This document shows positions 16,170 to 23,983 of a stretch of 64,000 nucleotides of DNA, one piece after another. Position 1 is the stretch's first letter. The number at the start of each line of letters is the position of its first letter. This stretch comes from Pseudonocardia sediminis (GTDB lineage Bacteria; Actinomycetota; Actinomycetes; Mycobacteriales; Pseudonocardiaceae), in assembly GCF_004217185.1 (NCBI RefSeq), contig NZ_SHKL01000001.1, positions 124,001 through 188,000 of the forward strand, given 5' to 3'. The notes beneath the pieces were generated by a model. It was not told the DNA's origin and did no database searches. It worked only from the letters and a program-made list of their open reading frames with translations. The translations under genes were made by a program, and so were the position numbers.

Positions 16170-16727
16170 ATGATCGACGACGTAGGGGACGCGGCGGCGC
16201 CGGCGGACGGCCCGGGCGGGATGCTCGTCGTCGTCACCGGCCCGCCGGGTGCCGGCAAGAGCACCGTGGCCACCACAGTGCACGACCGCCTGGGCGACGC
16301 CGGGATCGCCAACGCGCTGATCGAGGTCGACGAGCTCGAACGCTGCTACCCGCCGCGTGACGAGGACGACGTGATGGCCGATCTCGCCGCGATGGCCGGG
16401 CGCTACCGGGCCGGGGGTCACGACCTGCTGTTCGTCACCGCGACCGTCGAGGACGACGCCTACGCCGAGCGCCTGGTCGCCGCGGCCGGTACCGCGTCGA
16501 CGGTCGTCGTCCGGCTGGAAGCCGACCCCGGCACACTGGCCCGGCGGATCCGGGAGCGCGAGCCGGTCGGCTGGTCCGGCACCGAGGACCTGGTCACCCA
16601 CGCGCGGTGTCTCGCCGTCGGGATGGCGGACCTGGCCCGGGTCGATCTCGTCCTGTCCACCGACGACACCGCGGTGGACGACCTCGCCGCGCGGATCGAG
16701 GAACTGCTCCGGTCCCGTCACCGCTGA
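16170..16727 (+). CDS. Small P-loop kinase-like NTPase
   Basis: A 185-residue protein with a Walker A motif GPPGAGKST near residue 25, EVDELERCYPP as the likely substrate- or Mg-binding region, and LARRIREREP as an arginine-rich lid, an arrangement seen in small-molecule kinases of the AAA_33/zeta-toxin/gluconokinase type. LLFVTATVEDDAYAERLV suggests a central strand. It ends four bases before the convergent metallopeptidase gene. Substrate unknown; it could phosphorylate a small metabolite, nucleotide sugar or antibiotic. Confidence 0.75.
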   Translation: MIDDVGDAAAPADGPGGMLVVVTGPPGAGKSTVATTVHDRLGDAGIANALIEVDELERCYPPRDEDDVMADLAAMAGRYRAGGHDLLFVTATVEDDAYAERLVAAAGTASTVVVRLEADPGTLARRIREREPVGWSGTEDLVTHARCLAVGMADLARVDLVLSTDDTAVDDLAARIEELLRSRHR

Positions 16728-16731
16728 GGGG

Positions 16732-17082
16732 TCAGCCCCAGCCGAGCTCGTGCAGTCGTTCCTCGCCGATGCCGAAGTGGTGGGCGATCTCGTGCACGAC
16801 GGTGATCGCGACCTCGTCGACGACCTGGTCGGAGTCCTCGCACATCTCCAGCACGGCGTCGCGGTAGATCGTGATCCGGTCCGGGAGCTCGCCGCCGTAG
16901 TCGCTGGTGCGCTCGGTCAGGGCGACGCCCTCGTACAGGCCGAGCAGGTCGGGGTCCTCGGGGTGGCGGTCCTCGACCAGCACCACGACGTTGTCCATCC
17001 GGTCGGTCAGCCCGGCCGGGACCAGGTCCAGGGCGTCCGAGACGAGCTCCTCGAAACGCAGCTGCGTCATCTCGACGCTCAC
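16732..17082 (-). CDS. Metallopeptidase family protein (minimal zincin)
   Basis: A 116-residue protein of the minimal zincin family. HEIAHHFG near residue 95 is the HExxH zinc site followed by a third histidine; DRITIYRDAVLE and DEVAITVVHE surround it. Proteins of this size consist only of the catalytic core. GTG 17082 was chosen because it overlaps the stop of the septum-formation gene by four bases, implying coupled translation; ATG 17070 is an alternative. The same pair is found in mycobacteria (Rv3835-Rv3836). The substrate is unknown. Confidence 0.82.
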   Translation of the reverse strand: MSVEMTQLRFEELVSDALDLVPAGLTDRMDNVVVLVEDRHPEDPDLLGLYEGVALTERTSDYGGELPDRITIYRDAVLEMCEDSDQVVDEVAITVVHEIAHHFGIGEERLHELGWG

Positions 17083-18506
17083 GGCGAGGGCAGCAGTCCG
17101 GGCAGTCCGGGCGGGATGTTCGGCAGCCCCGGGGCCGGCGTCGACGGTGCGACCGGGCCGCCGGAGGCACCCCCCTCGCTCGACGGCGCGGCACCCGAGG
17201 TCGGGGCACCGAACGTCGGCGCCTGGCCCGAGGTGGCCGAGTTGCCACCGGGCGCGGGCGGGGTGGAGCCGGCCGGGGGCGCCGGCTGGCCGCTGACCGC
17301 GAGCTTGCCCTTGATCGAGCCGGTGATCGCGGCGAACCCGCTGCCGTCGGGCAGCAACGTCGCGAGGTTGCAGTTGACCTTCCGGCTGCCGGCCTTCCAG
17401 GACGGGTCGGACAGGTTGTCCCAGTAGACGGTCAGCTTGTTCTGCGCGATCGCACCCTTGTTGGCGCCGGCGAACGTGTCGGCCGCCTTCTGGCACGCCG
17501 GCTGCAGGAAGCCGTCCTGGTCGTCGACCGAGGGCAGGCCCTCCTTGAACTGCGTGCCCAGGTCGACGATGCCGACGGTCTCGACGGCGTGCGGCTGTGC
17601 GCAGTCCACCGGATCACCGACGGTCCGGCCGTCGATGCCCAGGCAGGTGCCGGCGGGGACCACGGCGGACTGGTCCTGGGCCGCGACCTTGCCGGTGATC
17701 GGGATCATCATCCCGGACCGCGAGGCCGACTGGAGGCCGCAGCGCATCCCCTTGTCGCCGCCGTCCCACCGGGCCTGCGACGGCTTCAGCGCGCCGATCC
17801 GGAACTTGCCGTCCGGGTCGAACTTGTTCTTGAGGTAGCCGTTGACCACCGGCGAGCAGCGTTCGGCGACCAGCTTCTGCCAGCCCTGGTCGGTCGGGAA
17901 CGCCGGCTGGTCGAGCAGCTTGACGTTGCCGGCCTGCTCGAACAGGTGCGGGCGGGCGCAGTCGACGGCCGCGGTGTCCACGGCGTCCGGACGGTTCCAG
18001 TTCAGGCAGATGCCCGCGGTGTCCGGCGGGGGCGGAGCCGGGGGCGCCTCCTCGGCGGCCGGGGAGGCGGAGCCCCCGTTGCCGCCGGAGGACGCGAACG
18101 ACCCCAGCACCGGGATCTGCGCACCCATCAGGGAGTCCAGCGAGGCCACCGCCAGCATGAGGAACGCGCCGGCCAGGATCCCGGCGCCGATCCGTCGCGC
18201 GGTGGAGGTCGTCGTGTCCCTGCCCCGCCGCCCCGGACGGACGGGCGTGCGCCGTTCCGGGCGCTCCAGTCCCGCGGGTGCTCCGCTGCGTGCCGGGCCG
18301 GGCACCGCCGTCGTCTCCTGCTCGACGAGCGCGGTCCGCGGGTCCGGCGCGGCGACCACCGCGGTGCGGCCGTAGCGGCCGTCGTGCCCGTCGTAGGCGC
18401 CGACGGCCGCGGTCGATCCGGGATCACCGGGACCGGCCGGAGGGGCGTGTCGGCGACGTGGGGGAGCGGCGCCATGTGGGGAGACGGGGTCCATGACGCC
18501 GCCCAT
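17079..18506 (-). CDS. Septum-formation family membrane-anchored protein
   Basis: A 475-residue protein. Residues 1-105 are cytoplasmic, Pro/Arg/Gly-rich and disordered; a single membrane helix (AGILAGAFLMLAVASLDSLMG) follows; the outside part contains two copies of a Cys-containing septum-formation-like domain, each with a C-ARPHLFEQ or C-AQPHAVETVG strand (DCARPHLFEQAGNV and DCAQPHAVETVGIV). The C terminus is a long Pro/Gly/Ser/Ala tail. The duplicated C-x-x-PH-x-E motif is the family signature. The name comes from mutant effects on division in relatives; a direct role here is inference. It is coupled to the metallopeptidase gene downstream. Confidence 0.75.
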   Translation of the reverse strand: MGGVMDPVSPHGAAPPRRRHAPPAGPGDPGSTAAVGAYDGHDGRYGRTAVVAAPDPRTALVEQETTAVPGPARSGAPAGLERPERRTPVRPGRRGRDTTTSTARRIGAGILAGAFLMLAVASLDSLMGAQIPVLGSFASSGGNGGSASPAAEEAPPAPPPPDTAGICLNWNRPDAVDTAAVDCARPHLFEQAGNVKLLDQPAFPTDQGWQKLVAERCSPVVNGYLKNKFDPDGKFRIGALKPSQARWDGGDKGMRCGLQSASRSGMMIPITGKVAAQDQSAVVPAGTCLGIDGRTVGDPVDCAQPHAVETVGIVDLGTQFKEGLPSVDDQDGFLQPACQKAADTFAGANKGAIAQNKLTVYWDNLSDPSWKAGSRKVNCNLATLLPDGSGFAAITGSIKGKLAVSGQPAPPAGSTPPAPGGNSATSGQAPTFGAPTSGAAPSSEGGASGGPVAPSTPAPGLPNIPPGLPGLLPSP

Positions 18507-18662
18507 GATGCCGTGCGTCCCACTGTGGATTCACACGGGCGTGCTCTCGGGGCGGTCATCGGTCGGCGCCGTGCTGCGAACGAGGCACCGCCGTCGCCGA
18601 GACGTTGTGAAATGGATACCGTTCGTCCCGCGAACTGTCCCGGTGACCGGGTCGGGAACCGG

Positions 18663-18668
18663 TAATGT
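18663..18668 (+). promoter_or_regulatory. -10 element upstream of the DUF1190-like gene
   Basis: TAATGT fits TANNNT and stands out in an otherwise GC-rich spacer of 178 bases (18507-18684) between divergent genes. It ends about 16 bases before ATG 18685, which is preceded by a GGGGGTG ribosome-binding site. No other feature was seen in the spacer. Confidence 0.45.
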
Positions 18669-18684
18669 GCCGATGGGGGTGACC

Positions 18685-19314
18685 ATGACCGACGACGGAC
18701 GACACGCGGCGGGCGACGGGTCCGGGGGGACCGAACCGCCGGGCGACGACGCACCCACGACTCCGGGGCGCATCCGGCGCCAGGACGAGAGCACCGCGCC
18801 GCGCGAGCCCACACTGGCCGAGCGCCGCGCACGCGAGCAGAAGATCCGGGCCGACCGCGAGGCCGTGCGCCTCAAGGAGGCGCGGAGCAAGAAGAACAAG
18901 CGCCTGCTGATCGGCGGCGGTGCCACCGTCGGCGTGGTCGCGCTGATCGCCGCCGTCTACGCGGCCTCGTCGAGCGGCGAGGAGGTCGAGGCGCGCTGCG
19001 TCGACGAGAACAACGTCGTCGTCGACGACAGCCAGTGCTCCCAGCCGGCCGGCCAGGGCAACGTCAACAACGGTGGCGGCGGGTTCGCGTTCGTCCCGAT
19101 CTTCCTCGGTGGCGGCGGCCGGCAGTACCACTACAACTACGGCGGCTCCGGCGGCGTCGGGCAGGTCGCGACCGGCGGCAGCGTCGCGTCCCCGCCCCGT
19201 GGGGCGACCGTGCGCAGCGGCACCTCGGGCAGCACGATCTCCCGCGGCGGGCTCGGCGTGGGCGGCAGCAGCAGTGGCGGCAGCGGTTCCAGCGGATCCA
19301 GCAGCGGGAGCTGA
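18685..19314 (+). CDS. DUF1190 (YgiB)-like membrane-anchored protein
   Basis: A 209-residue protein. The N-terminal 75 residues are charged and Arg/Lys-rich, a single membrane helix follows (LLIGGGATVGVVALIAAVYAA), and the outer part has a Cys pair (ARCVDENNVVVDDSQCSQ), a GGGGFAFVPIFLGGGGRQYHY stretch and a Gly/Ser-rich tail with RGGLGVGGSSS. This composition, with an aromatic Gly-rich segment and an RGG(L/F)G tail, resembles the YgiB/YjfM (DUF1190) family. The next gene encodes a YgiC/YjfC-like protein and the one after a DUF350 protein, which is the usual company of DUF1190 genes and the main support. The start at ATG 18685 is one of several close in-frame candidates (18673, 18679). Confidence 0.6.
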   Translation: MTDDGRHAAGDGSGGTEPPGDDAPTTPGRIRRQDESTAPREPTLAERRAREQKIRADREAVRLKEARSKKNKRLLIGGGATVGVVALIAAVYAASSSGEEVEARCVDENNVVVDDSQCSQPAGQGNVNNGGGGFAFVPIFLGGGGRQYHYNYGGSGGVGQVATGGSVASPPRGATVRSGTSGSTISRGGLGVGGSSSGGSGSSGSSSGS

Positions 19315-19323
19315 CGACACCAC

Positions 19324-20490
19324 ATGCGCCGTGAGCGAGGCACCCCACGTCCGGGGTGGGAGAAGTCGGTCGCCGAGCAGGGCCTCGTGTTCGGGAGCCC
19401 CGGCCGGGACGCCGCCGGGCGGGGCAGTCGCCCGTACTGGGACGAGTCCGTGCACTACGTGTTCGAGATGGACGAGATCCTGTCCATGGAAGCCGACGTC
19501 GAGGTCCTGCACTCGATGTGCCTCGACGCCGTCGACCACGTCGTGACCACCGAGCGCTACGCCGACTTCGGGCTGCCGGAGTGGTGCTGGGAGGCCGTCG
19601 CGTCCTCCTGGAAACGGCACGACCCGCACGTCTACGGGCGCTTCGACCTGCGCTACGACGGGGCCGGCCCGGCGAAGATGCTGGAGTACAACGCCGACAC
19701 CCCGACGTCGCTGCTCGAGGCGTCGATCCTGCAGTGGAACTGGCTGCAGGACACCCACGGCGACGACGACCAGTGGAACTCGCTGCACGAGAAGCTCGTC
19801 GAGCGCTGGGGCGAGATCAAGGCGTCGCTGCCCAGCGGCGAGGTGCACTTCACCTGGTCCAGTGCGGACTCCTCCGGCGAGGACCACATCACCGTCGGCT
19901 ACCTGCAGGAGACCGCAGCCGCGGCCGGGCTGGACACGGTCGGGCTGGCGATCGAGGACATCGGCTGGGACTCGGCGCTGGACCGGTTCGTCGACCTCGA
20001 GGAGGCCCCGATGGCGGCGGTCTTCAAGCTCTACCCGTGGGAGTGGATGCTCTCCGACGACTTCGGCAAGCACATCGCGCGCAGCCTGCCGGACACGCTG
20101 TGGGTCGAGCCGCTGTGGAAGTCGCTGCTGTCGAACAAGGCGCTGCTCGCGGTGCTCTGGGAGATGTACCCGGGGCACCCGAACCTGCTGCCCGCGTACC
20201 TGCGTGACCCCGGCATGCTCACCGAGTACGTCAAGAAGCCGCTGCTCGGGCGCGAGGGCGCGAACATCTCCGTGGTCTCGCCGGGCAGCGAGGTCTCGAC
20301 CGGCGGGGTGTACGGCGAGGAGGGCTTCGTCTACCAGCTCTTCGCCCCGCTGCCGGAGTTCGACGGCTTCCGCCCGGCCCTGGGCGCCTGGGTCGTCGGC
20401 GACACCGCCGCCGGTCTCGGCATCCGCGAGACGGCCGGCCTGATCACCGACGACGGCGCCGCGTTCGTCCCGCACCGCATCCCCGAGTAG
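19324..20490 (+). CDS. Glutathionylspermidine synthase-like ATP-grasp protein (YgiC/YjfC family)
   Basis: A 388-residue protein homologous to the amide-synthetase domain of glutathionylspermidine synthase. Conserved blocks are YWDESVHYVFEMDEI, RFDLRYDG, LEYNADTPTSLLEASILQW, FKLYPWEWML and a C-terminal KPLLGREGANISVV with GxYGEEGFVYQ, which form the ATP-grasp and substrate pockets. The N-terminal amidase domain of the bifunctional enzyme is absent, as in YgiC and YjfC. Actinobacteria use mycothiol rather than glutathione, so the real substrate is probably another peptide or amine. It sits nine bases after the DUF1190-like gene and before the DUF350 gene. Confidence 0.87.
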   Translation: MRRERGTPRPGWEKSVAEQGLVFGSPGRDAAGRGSRPYWDESVHYVFEMDEILSMEADVEVLHSMCLDAVDHVVTTERYADFGLPEWCWEAVASSWKRHDPHVYGRFDLRYDGAGPAKMLEYNADTPTSLLEASILQWNWLQDTHGDDDQWNSLHEKLVERWGEIKASLPSGEVHFTWSSADSSGEDHITVGYLQETAAAAGLDTVGLAIEDIGWDSALDRFVDLEEAPMAAVFKLYPWEWMLSDDFGKHIARSLPDTLWVEPLWKSLLSNKALLAVLWEMYPGHPNLLPAYLRDPGMLTEYVKKPLLGREGANISVVSPGSEVSTGGVYGEEGFVYQLFAPLPEFDGFRPALGAWVVGDTAAGLGIRETAGLITDDGAAFVPHRIPE

Positions 20491-20529
20491 GACCGCACTC
20501 CCCGACTCCCGGTACACCCACACCCGTTT

Positions 20530-20554
20530 CGATCCGGACCATTCGCCCGGATCG
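20530..20554. repeat. Hairpin in the spacer before the DUF350 gene
   Basis: CGATCCGG (20530-20537) and CCGGATCG (20547-20554) form a perfect eight-base stem with a nine-base loop in the 89-base gap between two genes of the same operon. It could attenuate or process the transcript; no uridine run follows it. Confidence 0.5.
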
Positions 20555-20579
20555 CCCGCTCCCCCTCTCGGAGGTTCCC

Positions 20580-21035
20580 GTGACGACCACGGTGCTGGCT
20601 CAGGACGCGATCTACTGGAGCTTCGTCGGCCGCGGTGTCGGCGCGATCCTGCTCTACGCCGTGATCGGTGTCCTGCTGATGCTGCTCGGCTTCTGGGCGA
20701 TCGACCTGACCACGCCGGGCAAGCTCCCGCAGATGGTCCGCGCCGGCCTGCCGAACGCGGTGACGATCACCGCGGCCGGGATGCTGTCGATGGCGTTCAT
20801 CATCGTCGTCGCGATCTACTCCTCGGCGGGGTCGCTGCTCGAGGGCATCTTGTCGTCGCTGATCTTCGGCCTGGTCGGGATTGTCGCCCAGGTCGCCGCC
20901 GTGCGTCTGCTGGAGTGGGTGACGCGGATCGACATCGGCGAGGTCATCCAGTCCGAGGAGCGCCGCGCCGCCGCGAACGTCGTCGCCGCCGCGCACGTCG
21001 CGCTGGGCCTGATCGTCGCCGTCGCCGTCCTGTAG
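20580..21035 (+). CDS. DUF350 membrane protein
   Basis: A 151-residue protein with four membrane helices and short loops. LLYAVIGVLLMLLGFWAIDLTTPGKL is the typical first DUF350 repeat, with the acidic residue after the helix, and a second related helix pair follows. GGAGG lies five bases upstream of the GTG start. DUF350 proteins (YjfL) accompany YjfM/YjfC-type genes in many bacteria; they are sometimes found in membrane-stress (Psp-like) clusters. It ends 15 bases before the convergent endonuclease gene. Confidence 0.85.
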   Translation: MTTTVLAQDAIYWSFVGRGVGAILLYAVIGVLLMLLGFWAIDLTTPGKLPQMVRAGLPNAVTITAAGMLSMAFIIVVAIYSSAGSLLEGILSSLIFGLVGIVAQVAAVRLLEWVTRIDIGEVIQSEERRAAANVVAAAHVALGLIVAVAVL

Positions 21036-21050
21036 CCCGTCCCGCGCCGG

Positions 21051-21692
21051 TCAGGCGTCGGCGATCGTCCGGGCGAGCTCCTCGTCCAGGGCGACGCGGG
21101 TGAGCGCGGCCGAGAACGCGGCCAGCCGGTCGTCGTCGACCAGCGTCGCGAGCTCGTGCTCGTCGCCCGGCAGGCCGAGACGCTTCGCGCCGTCGAGCGC
21201 CTTGCCGTCGAGGGTCGGGCGCAGCTCCGGCCAGACGGCCTGTGCCTCGCGGGCGAAGATGTCCGCCCCGACCGGGCCGATCCGCGGGAACGCGGTCAGG
21301 AGCGTGCGGACCCTCGTCGCGTCGCCGTCGGCCTCCTCGCGCAGCTCGCGCAGGTCGCCCTGGTAGCGGTCGAGCAGCATCACGGCGGCCTCGCCGAGCG
21401 CGGTGGCCATCTGCTCGTCGACGCGCGTGTAGTGCGCGCGGTCCATCGCGTCGACCCGCTCCTGCCAGGTCGCGTCGCGCATCCTCTCGGGCGTGCCCAT
21501 GCCGGAGGAGACCAGCTCCCGGGTCGCGACGACCCCGAGGTTCGACTGCACCCGCGACGACAGCAGCGTCGTCAGCACGAGCAGGCGGTAGAGCGGGGCC
21601 GGCTGGTCCTTCAGGGAGATCCCGGCCTCGGCGGCGTAGGTCTGTCCGGCGGCCTGCAGCAGGGCCTCGACGGTGCGGTCATCGGCGCTCAT
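21051..21692 (-). CDS. Endonuclease III-like DNA glycosylase relative (HhH-GPD)
   Basis: A 213-residue protein of the HhH-GPD superfamily, which removes damaged bases. LLVLTTLLSSRVQSN is the characteristic first helix, and LLTAFPRIGPVGADIFAREAQ is the helix-hairpin-helix (PRIGPVGA) followed by the region that normally holds the catalytic aspartate. The four-cysteine iron-sulfur loop of true endonuclease III is absent, and the usual catalytic Lys of the HhH is not evident, so the activity may differ from Nth. It is probably an actinobacterial endonuclease paralog. Confidence 0.75.
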   Translation of the reverse strand: MSADDRTVEALLQAAGQTYAAEAGISLKDQPAPLYRLLVLTTLLSSRVQSNLGVVATRELVSSGMGTPERMRDATWQERVDAMDRAHYTRVDEQMATALGEAAVMLLDRYQGDLRELREEADGDATRVRTLLTAFPRIGPVGADIFAREAQAVWPELRPTLDGKALDGAKRLGLPGDEHELATLVDDDRLAAFSAALTRVALDEELARTIADA

Positions 21693-21809
21693 GACCCCCG
21701 TCTACCCGCCGGGGAACACGGTCAGACCCGTGAACACCGTTCGGGGACCGGACGGCGTGCCGGGGACGGTGTCCGGTCCCGGACCGCCGATCATGGAGCG
21801 CGGCCGGTG

Positions 21810-22928
21810 TCACCCCAGTGCGGTGACCGCGTCCACCCGGGCCTGCGGCGGGGGCATGGCCTCGATCTCGGTGCGCACGGCGCGCGCCGTGGCGGCCAGC
21901 TCGCCGTCGTGCACCAGACGGTCGAGGGCCTCGGAGGTGACCTCCCCGGCGATCCCGGCGCCGCGGGCGTCGACCAGCTCGGCGTTGTGCCGGCGGTCGC
22001 CCGCGCCGGGGACGGCGAGCTGCGGAATCCCGGCCGAGAGCGCGGCCAGCACCGTCCCGGCGCCGCCGTGGTGCACCACGCCGGCGCAGCCGGGCAGCAC
22101 CTCGGGCAGCGGCACCCACCCGACGGTCCGCACCCCGGGCCCGGCCCTGCGTGCCACCTTCGCCGTCGGCCGGACCAGCACCAGCTCGCAGTCGACGTCC
22201 GTCGCGGCACGGACGGCGGCGGCCATCGGGTCGCCGCGTCCGGGACCGGCGACCGTCGTCCGGGTCACCAGCACGCGCGGGCGGTCCGAGGGCGCGCGCA
22301 GCCAGCCGGGGACGTCGGCGTCGCCGCGGCGGCGGTGCCCGGTGTCGACCGGGCGCATCGGCAGCCCGTCGCGCTCCCCGACGAGGCTGGGCGGGGCGAT
22401 CGTCAGCGTCAGGGCGGGCGCGGGCAGCGCGGTCATCCCGTGCCGCCACATCGCCCGCTGCATCGTCCGGGCGCCGACGGTGGCCCCGACGAGGTCGGCC
22501 CCGGCGAACAGGTTGTTCTCCTGCAACACGGCCGGGACGTCGTGGCGGGCCGCGGCGAGCGCCCCGGCGGCCGCGAGCGGCTCGTGGATGACGACGTCCG
22601 GGCGCCACTGCGCCACGACCGTGACCAGCGCGTCGGCCAGCTCCTCGTTCACCGGCCCGAACAGCGACCGCACGCCGCGGTCACCCCCGCGCCCGGCCAG
22701 CTCGGCGCGCGCGGTGACGGGGTGGGTCACCATCGCGGCGGCGGCGATCCGGCCGAAGCGCAGGTTCCGCGCCACGTCGATCACCGGCAGGTTCCCGGTG
22801 TCGGCCTCCAGCGCCTCGCCGCCACTGGCCAGGAGCACCTCGTGGCCGGAGTCCCAGAGCGCGTCGGCCAGCGGGAGCAGTGGCAACAGGTGCCCGGTCA
22901 TCGGGGCCGAGACCACCAGCACGCGCAC
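21810..22928 (-). CDS. GT1-type (UGT/MGT-like) glycosyltransferase
   Basis: A 372-residue GT-B glycosyltransferase. The N-terminal MTGHLLPLLPLADALWDSGHEV is the acceptor-domain start of the macrolide glycosyltransferase type. The nucleotide-sugar site is seen in GWVPLPEVLPGCAGVVHHGGAGTVLAAL, which carries the conserved HHGGAGT, and in PQLAVPGAGDRRHNAELV. Such enzymes transfer sugars to lipids or small molecules. The gene is divergent from the HAD phosphatase with 53 bases between the starts. No tailoring cluster is adjacent, so the acceptor is unknown. The GTG at 22922 is an alternative start with better ribosome-binding spacing. Confidence 0.85.
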   Translation of the reverse strand: MRVLVVSAPMTGHLLPLLPLADALWDSGHEVLLASGGEALEADTGNLPVIDVARNLRFGRIAAAAMVTHPVTARAELAGRGGDRGVRSLFGPVNEELADALVTVVAQWRPDVVIHEPLAAAGALAAARHDVPAVLQENNLFAGADLVGATVGARTMQRAMWRHGMTALPAPALTLTIAPPSLVGERDGLPMRPVDTGHRRRGDADVPGWLRAPSDRPRVLVTRTTVAGPGRGDPMAAAVRAATDVDCELVLVRPTAKVARRAGPGVRTVGWVPLPEVLPGCAGVVHHGGAGTVLAALSAGIPQLAVPGAGDRRHNAELVDARGAGIAGEVTSEALDRLVHDGELAATARAVRTEIEAMPPPQARVDAVTALG

Positions 22929-22968
22929 CCCTCGAGACTAACCGCCTGCCGGGCTCACACCAGGCCCG

Positions 22969-22974
22969 TAGGGT
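22969..22974 (+). promoter_or_regulatory. Leaderless-type -10 element of the HAD gene
   Basis: TAGGGT ends seven bases before GTG 22982 with no ribosome-binding site between, which fits a leaderless transcript. Confidence 0.5.
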
Positions 22975-22981
22975 GGTATCC

Positions 22982-23833
22982 GTGATCTCGCCGGACGCGC
23001 CCGAGGCGCCGCACCACACGGGCGCTCCCCGTCTGGTGGCCACCGACGTCGACGGCACCCTGCTCGACGACGACCACACCATCTCCGAGCGCACGGTCTC
23101 GGCGATCTCCCGCGCCGTCGCCGCCGGGGCCGGGTTCGTGCTCGTCACCGGACGTCCGCCGCGCTGGATCCCGCCGATCGTCGCCCGGCTGCCCGAGGGC
23201 CTGGTGCGGCTCTGCGTCTGCGCCAACGGCGCCGTGCTCTACGACGCGATCGACGACGTCGTGCTGGGCGCGCACACCCTCGACCCGGACGCCGTGCGCA
23301 CCGTCGCCGCGACCGCCGCGCAGCTGTTCCCGGGCTGCGGCCTCGGGGTGGAGCGGGTCGGCAACGCCGAGACCGGCGGCGTCGACGAGTTCCTGGCCGA
23401 ACCGGCCTACGTGCACGCCTGGGGCGAGTCCGACGCCGGCCCGGCCACCCGCGACGAACTGCTCGCCCGCCCGGTCACCAAGATGCTGATCCGCGCACCC
23501 GAGCTGTCCAGCGACCAGATGCGGGAGCGTCTCGCCCCGCGCGTCGAGGGCCTGTGCGACCTGACGTTCTCGCACCCGGGGGGACTGATCGAGGCCGCCG
23601 CACCGGGCGTCACCAAGGCGACCGGGCTGGCCGAGGTCGCCGCCATGGCCGGTGTCGACGCCGCCGACGTCGTCGCGTTCGGTGACATGCCCAACGACCG
23701 CGAGATGCTCCGGTGGGCCGGTCGCGGGGTGGCGATGGGCAACGCGCACCCGGAGCTGCTCGGCCTGGCCGACGAGGTCACCGCCCCCAACACCCGGCAC
23801 GGGCTGGCCGAGGTCCTCGAACGCTGGTTCTAG
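22982..23833 (+). CDS. Cof-type HAD hydrolase
   Basis: A 283-residue phosphatase of the HAD superfamily, Cof/type IIB subclass. Motif I is ATDVDGTLLDDDH with the nucleophilic aspartate, motif II VLVTGRPP, motif III the lysine in GVTKATGL, and motif IV VAFGDMPNDREML with the Mg-binding aspartates. The cap domain lies between motifs II and III. Members dephosphorylate sugar phosphates, FMN or similar small molecules. The position just before the PAP2-ubiA pair recalls Rv3813c near the mycobacterial galactan genes. Confidence 0.9.
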   Translation: MISPDAPEAPHHTGAPRLVATDVDGTLLDDDHTISERTVSAISRAVAAGAGFVLVTGRPPRWIPPIVARLPEGLVRLCVCANGAVLYDAIDDVVLGAHTLDPDAVRTVAATAAQLFPGCGLGVERVGNAETGGVDEFLAEPAYVHAWGESDAGPATRDELLARPVTKMLIRAPELSSDQMRERLAPRVEGLCDLTFSHPGGLIEAAAPGVTKATGLAEVAAMAGVDAADVVAFGDMPNDREMLRWAGRGVAMGNAHPELLGLADEVTAPNTRHGLAEVLERWF

Positions 23834-23859
23834 TCACCCGACCGGGACACTTCGGACCC

Positions 23860-23883
23860 GCCCGGCCCCGTCCGGAGCCGGGC
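23860..23883 (+). terminator. Terminator hairpin after the HAD gene
   Basis: GCCCGGC (23860-23866) and GCCGGGC (23877-23883) pair perfectly over seven bases with a ten-base loop, 27 bases after the HAD stop codon. Confidence 0.55.
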
Positions 23884-23895
23884 GGCCGCCGCGCG

Positions 23896-23901
23896 TAGGA
23901 T
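23896..23901 (+). promoter_or_regulatory. -10 element for the PAP2-ubiA operon
   Basis: TAGGAT matches TANNNT and follows the terminator hairpin. It lies about 80 bases before GTG 23984, implying a leader of roughly 75 bases. No clear -35 hexamer was seen. Confidence 0.4.
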
Positions 23902-23983
23902 CACGGGCTGTCATCGCCCGCGTCGCGCGGGCACGCCGGCGTCGCACACCGACGATCACGAGCGTCGTGGAGGGCCCATCCCC

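Noticed and set aside
16170..16727. Zeta-toxin assignment for the P-loop protein
   Set aside because: The Walker A and lid arrangement is shared by many small kinases and no epsilon antitoxin gene is adjacent, so a neutral name was kept.
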